A DNA stretch of 64,000 nucleotides from Polyporus tsugae (lineage: Eukaryota > Basidiomycota > Agaricomycetes > Polyporales > Polyporaceae). The stretch covers positions 434,001-498,000 of the forward strand of contig JAHRBS010000008.1 of the NCBI GenBank assembly GCA_024305745.1, given 5' to 3'. Position 1 is the stretch's first letter; each line of letters starts with the position of its first letter. The notes below the pieces were generated by a model, which worked only from the letters and a program-made list of their open reading frames with translations, was not told where the DNA came from and did no database searches. A program made the position numbers and the translations under genes. Below, one piece after another: positions 23,153 to 33,888 of this stretch.

Positions 23153-24190
23153 TCATGGCACGAGGAAGCCCTCGAACTCTACGAGCTTGACGTGCTTGCA
23201 CGCGGTCTTGTGGCGAGGCCAGTCTTCCCGCTGGCAGGTGTGACTGTGCGTGCGTCGGCGCACATATATGCGTCAGATCCTGCGATGGCATTCAGTACGG
23301 AGGCGCGAGCGTGCTCACCTGCAATACCTACAGAACCCATGACCATGAGCCCGCGCCGGAGAGACCACGTCGGACGAGAGACGGAAGAAAGGCGTCCGCT
23401 CACCTAGTCATCTTGCACGCGCTGCAGCGCTTCATGTCTCCGCGCGAGCTCTCGTCGGTCTTGCACGTCGCGCAGCTCGCGCCGAGCGGGTATATCTCGC
23501 CTGGGGGCTTGTCGAGGTGGGGCGCGTGGGGGCCCATGAGCCAGCCGTGCTGCTCGTTGAGGCGGTCGTGGGCGGTGCGCATGGCGGCCTTGCAGGAGGG
23601 CTTGTCCATGTCGCAGACGTGGTGGATCTGTCCGCGAGTGGCAGACTGTGTGAGAGGATGGGGGAGGAAGACGAGGGAGGGAAAGGCGCAGGAAATGTAG
23701 GGGACTCACGAAGACGGGCATGCGGCAAACGTCGAGGGTAACGTAGGGGACGAACTGCATGTGCGTCTCGCGCGAGGGTTCACCTGAGATGACTCAATGT
23801 CTGGTTGAGCAAGAAGGTCCGTTGATGGACAGGCATACCGCAAAATTCACACAGCCAGGGCTTGGTGTGTTTGAAGTCGAAGATCATGTAGAGGGCGGCC
23901 AGGCGAGCGTTCTGGAAGTCGTCTTCCTTGGGGAGGTGGAGTCGAATGAGAGCATGCTGCCCTTGCCTGATAGCAATCCGAGCTCAGCCCAAGCATATAG
24001 GGGGTGAGACGAAGGATAGAATTGAAGAGACTGACCATCCGTAGGCGTTGACCTCGATGTTGAGCTTTGAGGGATCTTCCCACTGCTTGAGTGGCTCGTG
24101 GCCAGGGAGTTGGCCGCTTTCGAGGGCGCGGACGGCGTCCATGTACGTGATCCAGGGCACGCCGAGCGGGTTTTCTCGGACGGAAGGCAT
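23153..24190 (-). CDS. MYND-type zinc finger protein
   Basis: Exons are 24190-24036, 23966-23839, 23783-23710, 23645-23404, 23327-23319 and 23243-23153; all phases agree (232 residues). The MYND finger is C-terminal: C-A-T-C, C-S-A-C, Y-C-S-H-T-C, then W-P-R-H-K-T-A-C-K, i.e. all the Cys/His ligands of the two interleaved zinc sites. The finger is assembled across a 9-nt microexon (23319-23327) that encodes R-Y-C-S across its borders. The N-terminal part contains W-L-C-E-F-C-G, a second Cys pair usual in this fungal subgroup. MYND fingers bind proline-rich peptides in partner proteins. The start region was duplicated into the left arm (6859-6970). Confidence 0.88.
23319..23327 (-). other. 9-nt microexon of the MYND gene
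   Basis: Flanked by ...TAG and GTGAGC. Needed to join C-K-M-T-R to C-Q-R-E-D-W in frame and to supply the Tyr-Cys of the finger. Without it the reading frame is kept (9 nt) but one zinc ligand is lost, so skipping would give a finger-defective isoform. Confidence 0.8.
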
Positions 24191-24599
24191 ATGTCGCGAT
24201 GGAGTGCAGATCGTCGTCGATGGACGTGGAACTGGATACGTACATGCGTGTTACACCCTGTTACACTCGTCAGGTGCCTGTGACACCACGCGACTGATGT
24301 ACCCACGTGCAGGCTCAGCGTCTGATGGTCAGCCGATATCCGACTTGCATGCATTGCGGCCTGCATGCATGCCTCAGCCTGTGCCATCGCCTGTGTCAGT
24401 CCTCCACCGCAACCTTCCCGAGTCTACTTACTTTGAATGCCGTGACTTCCGAGCACTGGTACGCACCGCAATGTGGTCTGGGATACTTGGATACCCAATC
24501 CTTTCTCCCTGGCAGGTGCAGGTCCTCCGAGTCTCCCCCTCAACTTAGCCCTCTCCCACTAGCACGACCAGACCGACTTATCCTGTCCTCTCATCATCC

Positions 24600-27155
24600 A
24601 TGGACTCTTTTCCTCTCGTGCACAGCGCTACGGCCCCTCTCCCCACCCTCCCGACAGAAGTAGTCGAAGAGGTCATCGACCAAGCCAGCGACAACTCCGC
24701 GTCCCTCCGTCAACTCTCGCTCTTATGCAAATCACTCTTAACCCGTGCTCGCTACCATCTCTTCACCAGCATCGTCATCCGGGATGTCCAACAGATGGAA
24801 TCTTCCCACGAGTTCCTCGACTCGCATCCCTGGGTTCCCTCCCTCGTCCAGAAGGTTACCCTTTCGTCCGAAGTCCCTAAAGACTACTCCAAGCCAAACA
24901 TTCCCCTGCTGGATATCATCCGTCTGCATCTCTTGTCCCGACTTCCAAATTTGCGTGCATGGAAGATGAGCGCTTTCATGGCATACTTCCCGTCGCAGCC
25001 TTGGCTCTCGTTCCATCGCTCCACGCTATTGTGCTACCGGATCTATGGCGGTTGCATCCAGAATCTGGAACTGGCGGGCATCCCTATCCAGGATGTATCC
25101 CACTTCGTTCGACTCATCTCGGCCTTCACCGGCCTCCATAGCCTGACCTGTTCTAAGGTCTGGGTTCGGAAAGAACACCAAACCTCGCTACATGACTCGG
25201 AAGTCTTGAACAAGCTCGGCGCCAAGCCACTGAAAATACGGCATTTATCCGTGAGTATTCCGATCGCTTGCAATGTCATACGGTATGAAGCGGGAGGCTG
25301 ACAATGCTGATCTTTGAAGATCGACACATTTGTAGACATCCGCCTCATCGAATACCTGCTAGGCTCGAGTGTGGCCACGCTAGATAGTCTTGCCATAATA
25401 TTTCAAGATCCCCTGGGACGCCCGAGAGACCTGGAGACCGATTTCGGTGAGTCGCTCACCTGCTCTCAGCCTCTTTAACTGTATCCTGAGGATTTTCCTA
25501 GAACGGTTGGAAGAGGCTACGCGTCGGCTCTCGGAGCTATCGTCATTGACATTGACAGTTTGGTGCATTGGCTGGTGGGAAGATCCCTTGAACGATTCCC
25601 AGCGCACGTTGCAACATATCCGATGGATCACAATGATCCTCAAGCACGTTGGGAGAGCCCGACTGAGAGACGTGCAGGTGCAGTTCAAGTTCCCCACTAT
25701 TGCCGATCTCGGGTGCTCCCTTTCCGGAGGCCGCTCTTCACTGGAGGCGTGTACAGCACTGGAAGAATCACTCCTCATCTTCCCTGGCTTCAAAGTTCAC
25801 TTTCATTGGCCGGAGTTCGACCGGCGCAGGGCGGGAAGACCTGAGTTGTGGTCTCCGACCATAACATCTGCGTTCCCGAAGCTGAATGAGCGGGGGCTCC
25901 TTATGTTGCCGTGCAGTAAGTCGAAGTCCGTCCATCCTTGCTACCACCAACTCACTGTAAGTGTGGTCCTACCAAAGCACTCCCTTCGGACCCACTCGGC
26001 CACGAGCGGTCAGTGACAAGTCTCGTCGCCTCGCCTGACAGTAAATGGATCGTGACCGGCTCCATGGACGGAACCATCATCATCTGGGATGCAAAACGCG
26101 GCACCATCGAGCAGCAATGGTTGGCACACTGGGGCCCTGTCGAAGCTCTTGGACTCTCTCCAGACAGCCGACGACTCGTATCTGCAGGCGACAACAGGAG
26201 CCACACACTCGTAGTATGGGACATTAGCAATGGCATCAGCAAAGTTGCCGTCCTGGCATCCATTGACGCGGAGAAACTTAAAGGGCATGAAACAGCTCTT
26301 GTGACCTGCGCCTGGTCTCCTGATGGCGCACTGATTGCATCGGCATGTGACGATGGAACGGTGCAAGCCTGGGATGCCTTGACATTCCAGCAGCGTGGTC
26401 TGCTCTCATTCGATGATCCGGAGGCCATCAATTACCTGGAGTCCTTGCAGTGGTCCCCGGACTCCCGCTACCTCGCATGGAGATGCAGGATATCCAAAGG
26501 AGACGGACAGAGCTACGATGAATGGACCATCTGGAGCCCCCTCGCAGAGGAGCCGCCGAAGAGGATTCCTTCGCACCCAACTCGCCCCAAAGATTTTTTC
26601 ATCTACGGGCTTGCGTTCGACCCCGATAGCAGACGCATCGCCACTGCCCTTGGTGACATGGAGAATGGAGCCTCGGAAGGTGTGTTGGGTGGGGATGGGA
26701 GCTCAGACGGACCCTCTGGGTATGTGCAGGTCTGGGATGTCGTGAGCGGCACTACACTCGTTGTCCTAGGACACACGAGGGGAGTGCACGACGTCTCATT
26801 CTCTCCCGATGGCAGGTCCCTGCTGTCTGTCTCGGAGTGCGGTTTGATAAAGATCTGGGACGCGGAGTCCTGGCAGGAAACGGCCTCGCTCGAGGGAGAC
26901 GGAGGGGACTCTGCTCGGATGGCACGCTTTTCCCCCGATGGAAAGTACATTGCCACCACGTTGAGCAACAACGACACGAAAACATTCGTGGTGCGACTGT
27001 GGAGGGTCGGCGAGGCCTCGTGCGCAGCGGTGTTTACTGAGCATAAGGACGATATCTTCATGTTAGCGTTCACTCCAAACGGAGAATTCTTGGCTTCTGG
27101 AGATGACGAGGGGCTGGTCTATATCCGTCGTCTGTCGAGTTTCATAGGACACTGA
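24600..27155 (+). CDS. F-box protein with C-terminal WD40 propeller
   Basis: Exons are 24600-25250, 25320-25446, 25514-25915 and 25978-27155; the phases agree and give 785 residues. The N-terminus reads L-P-T-E-V-V-E-E-V-I-D, then L-R-Q-L-S-L-L-C-K-S-L-L-T-R-A-R, an F-box-like start of the type common in Agaricomycetes. A leucine-rich middle follows. The last exon has about seven WD40 units (for example S-P-D-S-K-W-I-V-T-G-S...T-I-I-I-W-D and S-P-D-G-R-S-L-L-S...I-K-I-W-D), enough for one propeller. The WD40 frame has no usable ATG of its own; the 62-nt intron 25916-25977 joins the two parts in phase, and the same junction works in the left copy. A role as an SCF substrate receptor is plausible. 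If the intron is not used, the F-box part would end at 26016. Confidence 0.8.
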
Positions 27156-27459
27156 TCTCGTAGCATCCATCTTGTAAATCAAACATATATCGCGTAGTAG
27201 ATTCGTACGGTACGTTCTCCAGACAGTAGTTCATTTACTCGGTGTCTTCGCATACCCAATACATACAAGGCCCGTTGGAATATTTGTCACGACGCGAAAC
27301 GATACTGCGCTGATCCCTGTTGCGTTCACCTCAGAATCCACCAGATTTTAGCACGAGATTGGAGAACTCACCGTAACGCCTATCCATCGTCCCAACGCGG
27401 TACTCGATATGACACTCCCTACTCCGAAACTCTTTCTCATTTGCGGAACGACGCTAATC

Positions 27460-28110
27460 GCGCATGCTCAACGCTGGCCCCGCACGCACTTGTGTTCTGC
27501 TCGAGTCCATACACCAAGCCTGGCCACCCGCGCGGCCATCGGCGGCCGTCCTCCTGAGCGACAGCGAGGATGATCACCTCGAGTCGTCTGCATCCAGCTC
27601 CGTGGGCCGCACGCTCCGTACCATCTTCTTCCCTTCGCCTATGTCACGGTTGACGACCTCTTACCCCGCAGATCGCACTTAGAAAATATCCTGATCCCGG
27701 AGAACACGTCCTCGTTGCGGCTCCCGCCTCCGCCCGCGCCGCAGAGCTTGCTCGCGAGCTGGATGAGCAAGTCGTCATTTCGACCAGGCCACAGCTGCAC
27801 TAGCGCTCGGCCACTCTGACACACGACTGCGGGTCGTTGGGACGGAACGCCTCGGCCCACCAGCCCTCCTTGCGGCAAGGGCGAGCACGTTTATACCGAC
27901 ATATGCTCGAATGCCGGGCGAAGAGACGGCTCCTCTCGGAAGCGGTCACGGTGTGCGAGGGTATAGTGGGCGAACTGGAAGGAACGGTCCACGACTTGGT
28001 CTGGGAGAGCTCGGCAGATGGGCGGTTGTCCGATTGCGTGCAATCAAACATGACATGCCCCACAGCAACAGGCCGGCACAGAGAAGAGTATGAGAAGCGT
28101 AGATCGAGTT
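27460..28110 (+). other. Duplicated flank downstream of the F-box/WD40 gene; coding state unresolved
   Basis: Counterpart of 2880-3720. A 91-codon frame (27837-28112) and a 72-codon frame (27464-27682) exist, but they are not preserved in the left arm and no splice path links them. Between about 28110 and 28420 nothing recognisable is seen. Confidence 0.35.
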
Positions 28111-28419
28111 AGTGCATGAAAGTGAATGATGAAGATGAAGACGACGTACAGACCCGTATTGCATGGGCCGAAGGAGGTTCCCATGGACGAGAAACCTTTT
28201 CTAAGGCACAATGTTGAGCATCAGAAAGGCCTCCCGCGAGACGCAACGATCGCACTGGGAAAGCTTCGGGTTGACACACGCATCTTGTAATCAAGGCCCA
28301 ACCAATATCGATGCATCAAAAAAGGATATAGATGATGAGCAAGTACGAAAAGCGGTATACAGGTGCACCCAGTCCCGAAGCGCGAAATGCTCGACAACCA
28401 ACTTGTCACCCACGAGCCG

Positions 28420-29568
28420 TCAAGCGCGATCTTCCACCTCTCGGTTGCCAGGTTGGTACAGACCAAGCGGATCCCCGTAACACGTTTCGTTCCTAGCCTT
28501 CAGGTGGCGCTTCAGCGCGTCCCGTCGGCTGAACGTCTTCCTGCACCCCCCAACCATCAGCACACCCTCGAAGTCGAACACCGGTGCCGCTCGCAGGACC
28601 GCCGCAGGAACCCCGAGTTCGGCCGCTGCCTCGACAGGAACCCCACAACAGACCCAGTCCGCGACGTCCGCACCGCGCGTATGCGTCTCGATGTGGCGCT
28701 TGAGGTCGGGCGAGCGGCGGTTGCGCTGAACGTGCGGGCAGTGAGGACACTTCCAGCGGTTGGAGGACATCGCGGTTGATCGGGGCGCGGGCGCGTTCCG
28801 TCGGCGGCACGCGATGAGCTCTGAGGATGCCTGGGGATACGGCTCAGGGGAGGGTGAATGGTAGGAGGAGGATGAGTGCGGGCTGGCGCGACTGTATGTA
28901 CGATGGGATGGTTGCGTGCGAGGGACATCTTGGGGGACCGCGTGAGTCGAGATATCGATTTTTTCATCTGCCTGTCCTGAATTGTGTTCGGGATGAATAA
29001 AGGTTTCGACGAGAGCGGACGCAATGCTTGGTGTGGCAATGACGACACGGGCCAGCTTGTATGCGGGTGGTACGGGCGGGGGCTGGGGCAGGGACGGGTT
29101 ATATGCGTCGTAGACAACACACTCGGATTCATATAGCGGAGGTCGCGCGGAGAGGAAATCGGAAGAATTGGGTGCCAAGGCACAACCAATACCGGGAAGG
29201 ATCGATACGTCGGACGAGGGGATGGGGGCGAACAGTTCATGAGGAAGAGCGTTCGGGTAGGCAAGCTCGCCGATCAAACTTGGACATGCAGTCAGTACCA
29301 AAAGACAGGAGAACGTATACAACAAAAGTACTCACAAGTTCTCGCAGCGTTCTCCATGGGATACCGAGGACAGCTCGGAGTCAGGGTATGACCATCCGAA
29401 AGGGATAGCTTGAGTCTGGCTCCATGTTGGCCACCGAGGGTCGACAAAGGCATCTGGATAAGATGGAGAGGCGTAGGAAGCCGCGATGTCCCCATAGAAG
29501 GTGGTACTCGAAGGATAGGAGTATGCTGCACCAGCAAACTGGGTTGGAGAGAACGCGGAGGGATTCAT
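28420..29568 (-). CDS. C2H2 zinc finger protein, copy 1
   Basis: Two exons, 29568-29336 and 29278-28420, give 363 residues; the phase-2 donor after E-N joins the acceptor before L-I-G-E-L-A. The start is the first ATG in frame (the frame upstream opens only with TTG). The N-terminal 250 residues are Ser/Pro/Tyr-rich, as in a transactivation region. The C-terminus has C-P-H-C-x14-H-I-E-T-H, a finger with two extra residues in the loop, then C-C-G-V-P and a second finger C-R-K-T-F-S-R-R-D-A-L-K-R-H with a following Cys. This arrangement is common in an Agaricomycete-expanded C2H2 group, probably transcription factors. It is the paralogue of 35704-36908, and its upstream region is nearly identical to that gene's. 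Confidence 0.88.
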
Positions 29569-29740
29569 GTCGGCAGGAGGGGAACCCAATGCGAGGAGCT
29601 GGGGGGCTTGATGGGTACCGTTCCGTCCATGGTTGCACTGGCTTTTATGCTAGACAGACGATGGGGTGACCAGATCCTTGGTGCGGAGAATGCGCTCGGG
29701 AACAGCTAGATCGACGGATGACGGAGGGCAGGAGGACGAC
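29494..29740. repeat. Near-identical 5' segment of the C2H2 genes, copy 1
   Basis: Covers the first codons, leader and promoter of the C2H2 gene. By eye it differs from 36834-37083 at about ten positions and one indel, while the coding regions outside it are far more diverged. It contains a TATA-like GCATAAAAGC on the minus strand at 29641-29650, about 75 bp before the ATG. Confidence 0.85.
29641..29650 (-). promoter_or_regulatory. TATA-like element, C2H2 gene copy 1
   Basis: GCATAAAAGC in the minus-strand sense, 73-82 bp upstream of the ATG and perfectly kept in the paralogue at 36981-36990. Confidence 0.45.
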
Positions 29741-30452
29741 GTCGCGCTGGCGAGGTGGGTGGGACAAACAAGCATCGACAAACATTGTCACTGTATGCCT
29801 CCATCTTCCCACGAGCCCCTCCGATCTCGGATGCGTGCACCCTTCACGCTCTGGAGTCGGAGTGCCACCACTGCTTGTGAGTCGTCGTTGCTACTTGTCA
29901 TCGCCAGAAAACACCCGTAACCGTACTATCTCCTACCCGGCGGCCTAACTGGTGTGATTTTCATCTGATATACTCAGACTGGCCATAATAAGCCTCGAGG
30001 CTACCGGCGCAAAGGTGCGTTGACCGTTACTAATGCGAACGTTGGAACGGCTAGGCTCCTCATGCAGGTTGACAAGGCGGGTCCCCTGCCACAGACATGT
30101 TTGTGGTCGAATTGTAAATGGCCAGTATGTCGTTGGCAAGCTCAATTGCTCCGAGTCACTCTGCAGCCCGGGGGCGGTGGTGACGTGCTCCTCCAGAACA
30201 GAACGCCGTGCTGTCGCGCACTTCAGATTGAGACAGCGGAGCGGGAAAGCCGAAGTACGGGATATGTGAGCCTAATTTAATTCGGAGCACGTCCTTTCGG
30301 ATTGAAGCTAACATCCAGCCATAGCACGCTGGACGTTCCTTAACGCCTCGGATGGCATATTTTCGAAGCGCTATCTCGTATCGTCGCAAACGTACGGTTG
30401 AGTGCGACTACGGTGACCTACTCTCTCTCTATCGTCAGTCAACCGCTCGCAC

Positions 30453-31692
30453 TCACAACCACTTGATACGCACTGGCAGGATGGCTGTGAGCGCGTAATG
30501 CAAGTACTTCCCATGGCGGCTCCCGGGGTTCCCTCCACCATATGTCTCCTCAGGCTGGTTCTCTGAGTCCGCCTCAGGGTAGTCGCCGACTATTCGAGGG
30601 AGGGGGGAAGGTGACACGGTACTTCCGGCCAAGGTATCGTCGTCTTCTGCAAGCTCCCGAGAGGCGCCTTCGTCGTTCGTGGACTGCTTTCTTGGGCCAG
30701 CCGGTTCTATCGGCGAGGGTGGAGGGAGGCTCGCGTTCGCAGCTTCCAGTATTCTATGAATCGCGGCTGCGTCGACCTGCCCGATAGTGCTATCTTCGCA
30801 TCCGGCAGCGGCAACAGCGGTCGATTCCTCCAGACGAGCCTCATCTTCGACCTGTCCCCTCGAATGACCCGCCCAACCTTCCACCTCCAAACCTCGCCCT
30901 AATGCGCCTCCCACACATGCGTCTTCCAACTCCCGCAACAACGGTCCCGAAGGCTCCACAAGGTAGTGGAAGGCATTCTCCTCCTCGACCTCCATGTTCC
31001 CTTGATCAATGGAGACGATCAGGTGCTCGTCTTTCCACTCCTTGAAACCGCTCTGATCGCTACGACTCTTCCTATGTGCGCCTTTGTGCTTTTGCTGGCC
31101 ATGCGACCGTCTGCGGCACGCTCGTGTAACAGGGGGGGCAGGCTGTGGAGTAGGGTCGCTCAACGTATGGCGGTGACGGCGACGGTGTTTAGGTGGGCTG
31201 GACTGGCCGTCGGGCTTCAAGTGTCGCAGCCTCGCGCAAAGGCCTTCAACGATGTCTCGGTGGTGCGTCAGCTGCTTCTCGAGCGCGTCCAGCCTCTTGC
31301 GATGCCCTTCGTCGGCTGTATACGCGAAAGTTTCATCATTGCAATGTCGCACACTACTGATGGAAGCCGCACTCACGATCCCCAATGAATCGCACGTCGT
31401 GCTCTCTCCGAAGCCTCGACTCGAGCTCCAGCGCTTCGATGTATGCGCGGACACTCTTGATCCTGGGCTCGATCTCTTCGGAGGGAAGTGTGTGCACGTC
31501 GCCCCGCTTCGTCTGTGCAGCGGCGCGGAGGTCCTTCGCCGCGTTCTCCGCGTGCTTGTAGCGCTCGTAGCTTGCGTCGTACCCTGAGGTGTGCTTTAGG
31601 CAAGATTGGCGTCCTGGTTTGACAAAGGCCGAGCAGCGCGTCTGACCGTCACTGAGTAGGGTGCGACATATGAAGGGATTTGCGGTCGGCAT
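30453..31692 (-). CDS. CCCH-motif coiled-coil protein, copy 1
   Basis: Exon 1 is 31692-31377 (316 nt) and exon 2 is 31315-30453; phase 1 agrees (392 residues). The N-terminus has C-x10-C-x10-C-x2-H (C-R-T-L-L...R-C-S-A-F...S-C-L-K-H), likely a zinc site, followed by Y-D-A-S-Y-E-R-Y-K and a charged helical stretch. Exon 2 opens with P-D-E-G-H-R-K-R-L-D-A-L-E-K-Q-L, another helix. The rest is low complexity and acidic, ending in K-Y-L-H-Y-A-L-T-A-I-L-P-V-R. I recall similar Agaricomycete hypothetical proteins but no assigned function. Paralogue of 33889-35414 (same exon 1 length, same intron phase) and distantly of 47780-48923. It lies next to the C2H2 gene copy 1. Confidence 0.78.
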
Positions 31693-31984
31693 TTGGGAGG
31701 GTGGAGATGGTACGAGGAGAACACGGTCGGCGCAGTCGACGCGCTAGCTACTGGCAGCGCATGTTGTATAAGGTTCACAATGACACCGGGAAGAAGTCTG
31801 TTGACGACTCGGACGCCGGGGCACCGGCCTGCCTCGAGGAAACCGAAATGTGGCGCAAAGCCCATGCACGCCAGTCGCACAAGTTAGATGAACAGATGAG
31901 CGGAACATGAAAGTAGTATCGCGACTCGTGTACGGTCCGTAGCTAGTTCGCTTCGCCTCGCGATAAGGTCCTCTGTGAACCACT

Positions 31985-32950
31985 CTTACGCATGAGCCTA
32001 CCCTCTCGGGCAGCAACACAGCGTCGTAGACGAGCTCGAAGGCGTCACTTGCGATCTGCGTCGCCTAGGCCTGGAGTTCGTCCGGGGAGAGCATGCGGTC
32101 CAGGACGTGCGTCGCACCAAGCGACTTGAGGAGCTCGCTGTTCTGCAACGAGGTGCCAGTGATAATGGGAGAAAATCAAGACAGACGAGCGAGTTGTATG
32201 ACTGCCATAAGACGAGATGAGGGGACGACGGAGAGACGTGAAAATATTGAACGCGAGATACTCACCGCATTGCCCAACCGAAGTAGCTCCGCCCAAGTCG
32301 AAGATAGGCTTTCCGGCGTACCTCTGCCGGCCATCCTCGAACCACGGCGGGGTGAGCTTCGTGGAAGACGCAGTTCGTCCTCTTTGTAGAGCGGGAGCGA
32401 CGCGCTAGCAAGTCCGGCAAGCACGTTCTCAGCCTCCTCGAACGCTGGCGTTGCCGGTATCTGCAAAACGACGCTTCAAGCCTGCCATTGACGCATGGAA
32501 GCCTAAAGGATATGCTCATCTTCCCAACAAACCTCGCATCAGCTATGAAATGTTGTATGAAAGCGCCGTACAATGCCCGCTGCGTTGGGTCATACCGCGC
32601 CTGGCTCACGCTGAACGGACACAACAAAGCAGGCAAGTTGAGCGATATTCGACACCGACACGAACTTGAGTCACTCACACTCCGTCTCCAACCACAAATG
32701 CGCTGATGCCTTCGCCGACGGCAACGACGGTGCTGGAGAGGTTCCATCCCTGGACGGAGGGATACGTCTCCACCAAGTCCAACGCGTTGTGCGCTTGAAC
32801 TTTCCAATCGACCGGGTTCAGCGCGGCAGCCTCGACCTTGATGAGCAGCTGCCCCGGTTCTGGCTGACCAACGTCTGTGGTCCTGACAGCGAAGTTCCCG
32901 AACTTCGACTCGAGAAAGAAAGCTGTCTACCTAGAGGGAAGTGCAGACAT
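31985..32950 (-). pseudogene. Zinc-type alcohol dehydrogenase / enoyl reductase, inactivated
   Basis: Medium-chain dehydrogenase resembling stand-alone enoyl reductases (LovC/ToxD-like). Recognisable segments in order are F-F-L-E-S-K-F-G-N-F, L-L-I-K-V-E-A-A-A-L-N-P-V-D-W-K, V-A-V-G-E-G-I-S-A-F-V-V-G-D, Y-D-P-T-Q-R-A-L-Y-G-A-F-I-Q, L-G-G-A-T-S-V-G-Q-C (nucleotide-binding loop), S-L-Q-N-S-E-L-L-K-S-L-G-A-T-H-V-L-D-R and F-E-L-V-Y-D. Inactivating changes are a TAG at 32927-32929 just after the start, a one-base frame change around 32351-32367, a TGA at 32176-32178 and a TAG at 32065-32067. The 3' end decays beyond 31985; a weak remnant may reach 31750. Confidence 0.82.
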
Positions 32951-33888
32951 GCCTGGAGGGGAGGGCGACTGGGGGGTCAAATCGATAGAGTGAGAGTGGG
33001 CCTATCCACAAACGTTGACGGAGCTTCTGAGCGGGCCGTGTCACGGTTCCTCCACAGGGACGGCGGAAGCATTTGTCATGCCCAGTCCTTCCTTCGCTGT
33101 AGGTGTATCAGTGGCCGCACTAGTGAAGTCGACAATAAACTCGGCCAACCTGGGATCCGGACAGTACTATGTAGCTCCATCGGCCTTCCGGAAAGTCAAA
33201 TCAATGCTTGTTACCCATGTCGCAGAGACTATCGTCGAAAAACACCTTCCAATTTCTAATAAGAAAACCGATTGTCAGAACTGGAGTATCGGCGCAGCGT
33301 CTCAGGCTGTAGCGGGTGTGGAGGGAAAAAAGAAAGTGAGATGTTTTAAGTTGCAAGTTCGATTCCAAACCCGCTAGTCGAAACACGATGGGCTCAACGA
33401 CACTTCCCACGACCGCCGGGCCGGCTGTCTTTACAGGCACTTTGCTAGGCTCCGAAGGCCTCGGGCTACGACTCGCAGTCCTCCGATCATCTTGGTTCAT
33501 AACCGACGTATTCGTCGTCTACAGGGTCTTACACTTATCGTATGAAATTCCCTCACTATGCGAGCGTGGAGCAGCAAGTCCTGGATCCCAACTATCATAA
33601 CAGTACTAGCCTCACGGCGCAGTGAACCTGCGCACGGCGGCAGACCATATGGATTTGCCAGTGCGCAAATCGTTACAGACGAGTGTTCTGATTGCAAAGC
33701 GTGAGCATGGAAGACATCAACCCCACAGTTGATATCAAAACTCATTTCAACAGAGTACTAGTTCGATACTCTCCCCGCTCCAACATGGGCGATCCGTCTG
33801 AGAAGCTTCCATAACTTGCCGATAGCGTTCGCGCGGTACATCTTCCGGAGGACGACGAATGCGACTACCTGAAGGGTGGCCTTGAGTA
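32951..33888. other. Intergenic, no gene supported
   Basis: Open frames up to about 120 codons (33015-33377) lack motifs and splice partners. A 7-bp complementary pair (33311-33317 with 33369-33375) looked like a tRNA acceptor stem but was rejected. Confidence 0.4.

Larger units (their letters stand above)
24085..28110. repeat. Right arm of the ~4 kb inverted duplication
   Basis: Mirror image of about 2880-6970. Includes part of MYND exon 1, the shared MYND/F-box intergenic region, the intact F-box/WD40 gene and the unresolved flank at 27460-28110. Because the MYND gene is whole here and fragmentary on the left, this arm probably represents the source arrangement. Confidence 0.85.

Noticed and set aside
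33311..33375. tRNA-like: 7-bp outer stem and a GTTCGATTCC loop motif
   Set aside because: The T-arm stem does not pair, no D-arm or anticodon arm can be folded, and the length is only 65 nt.
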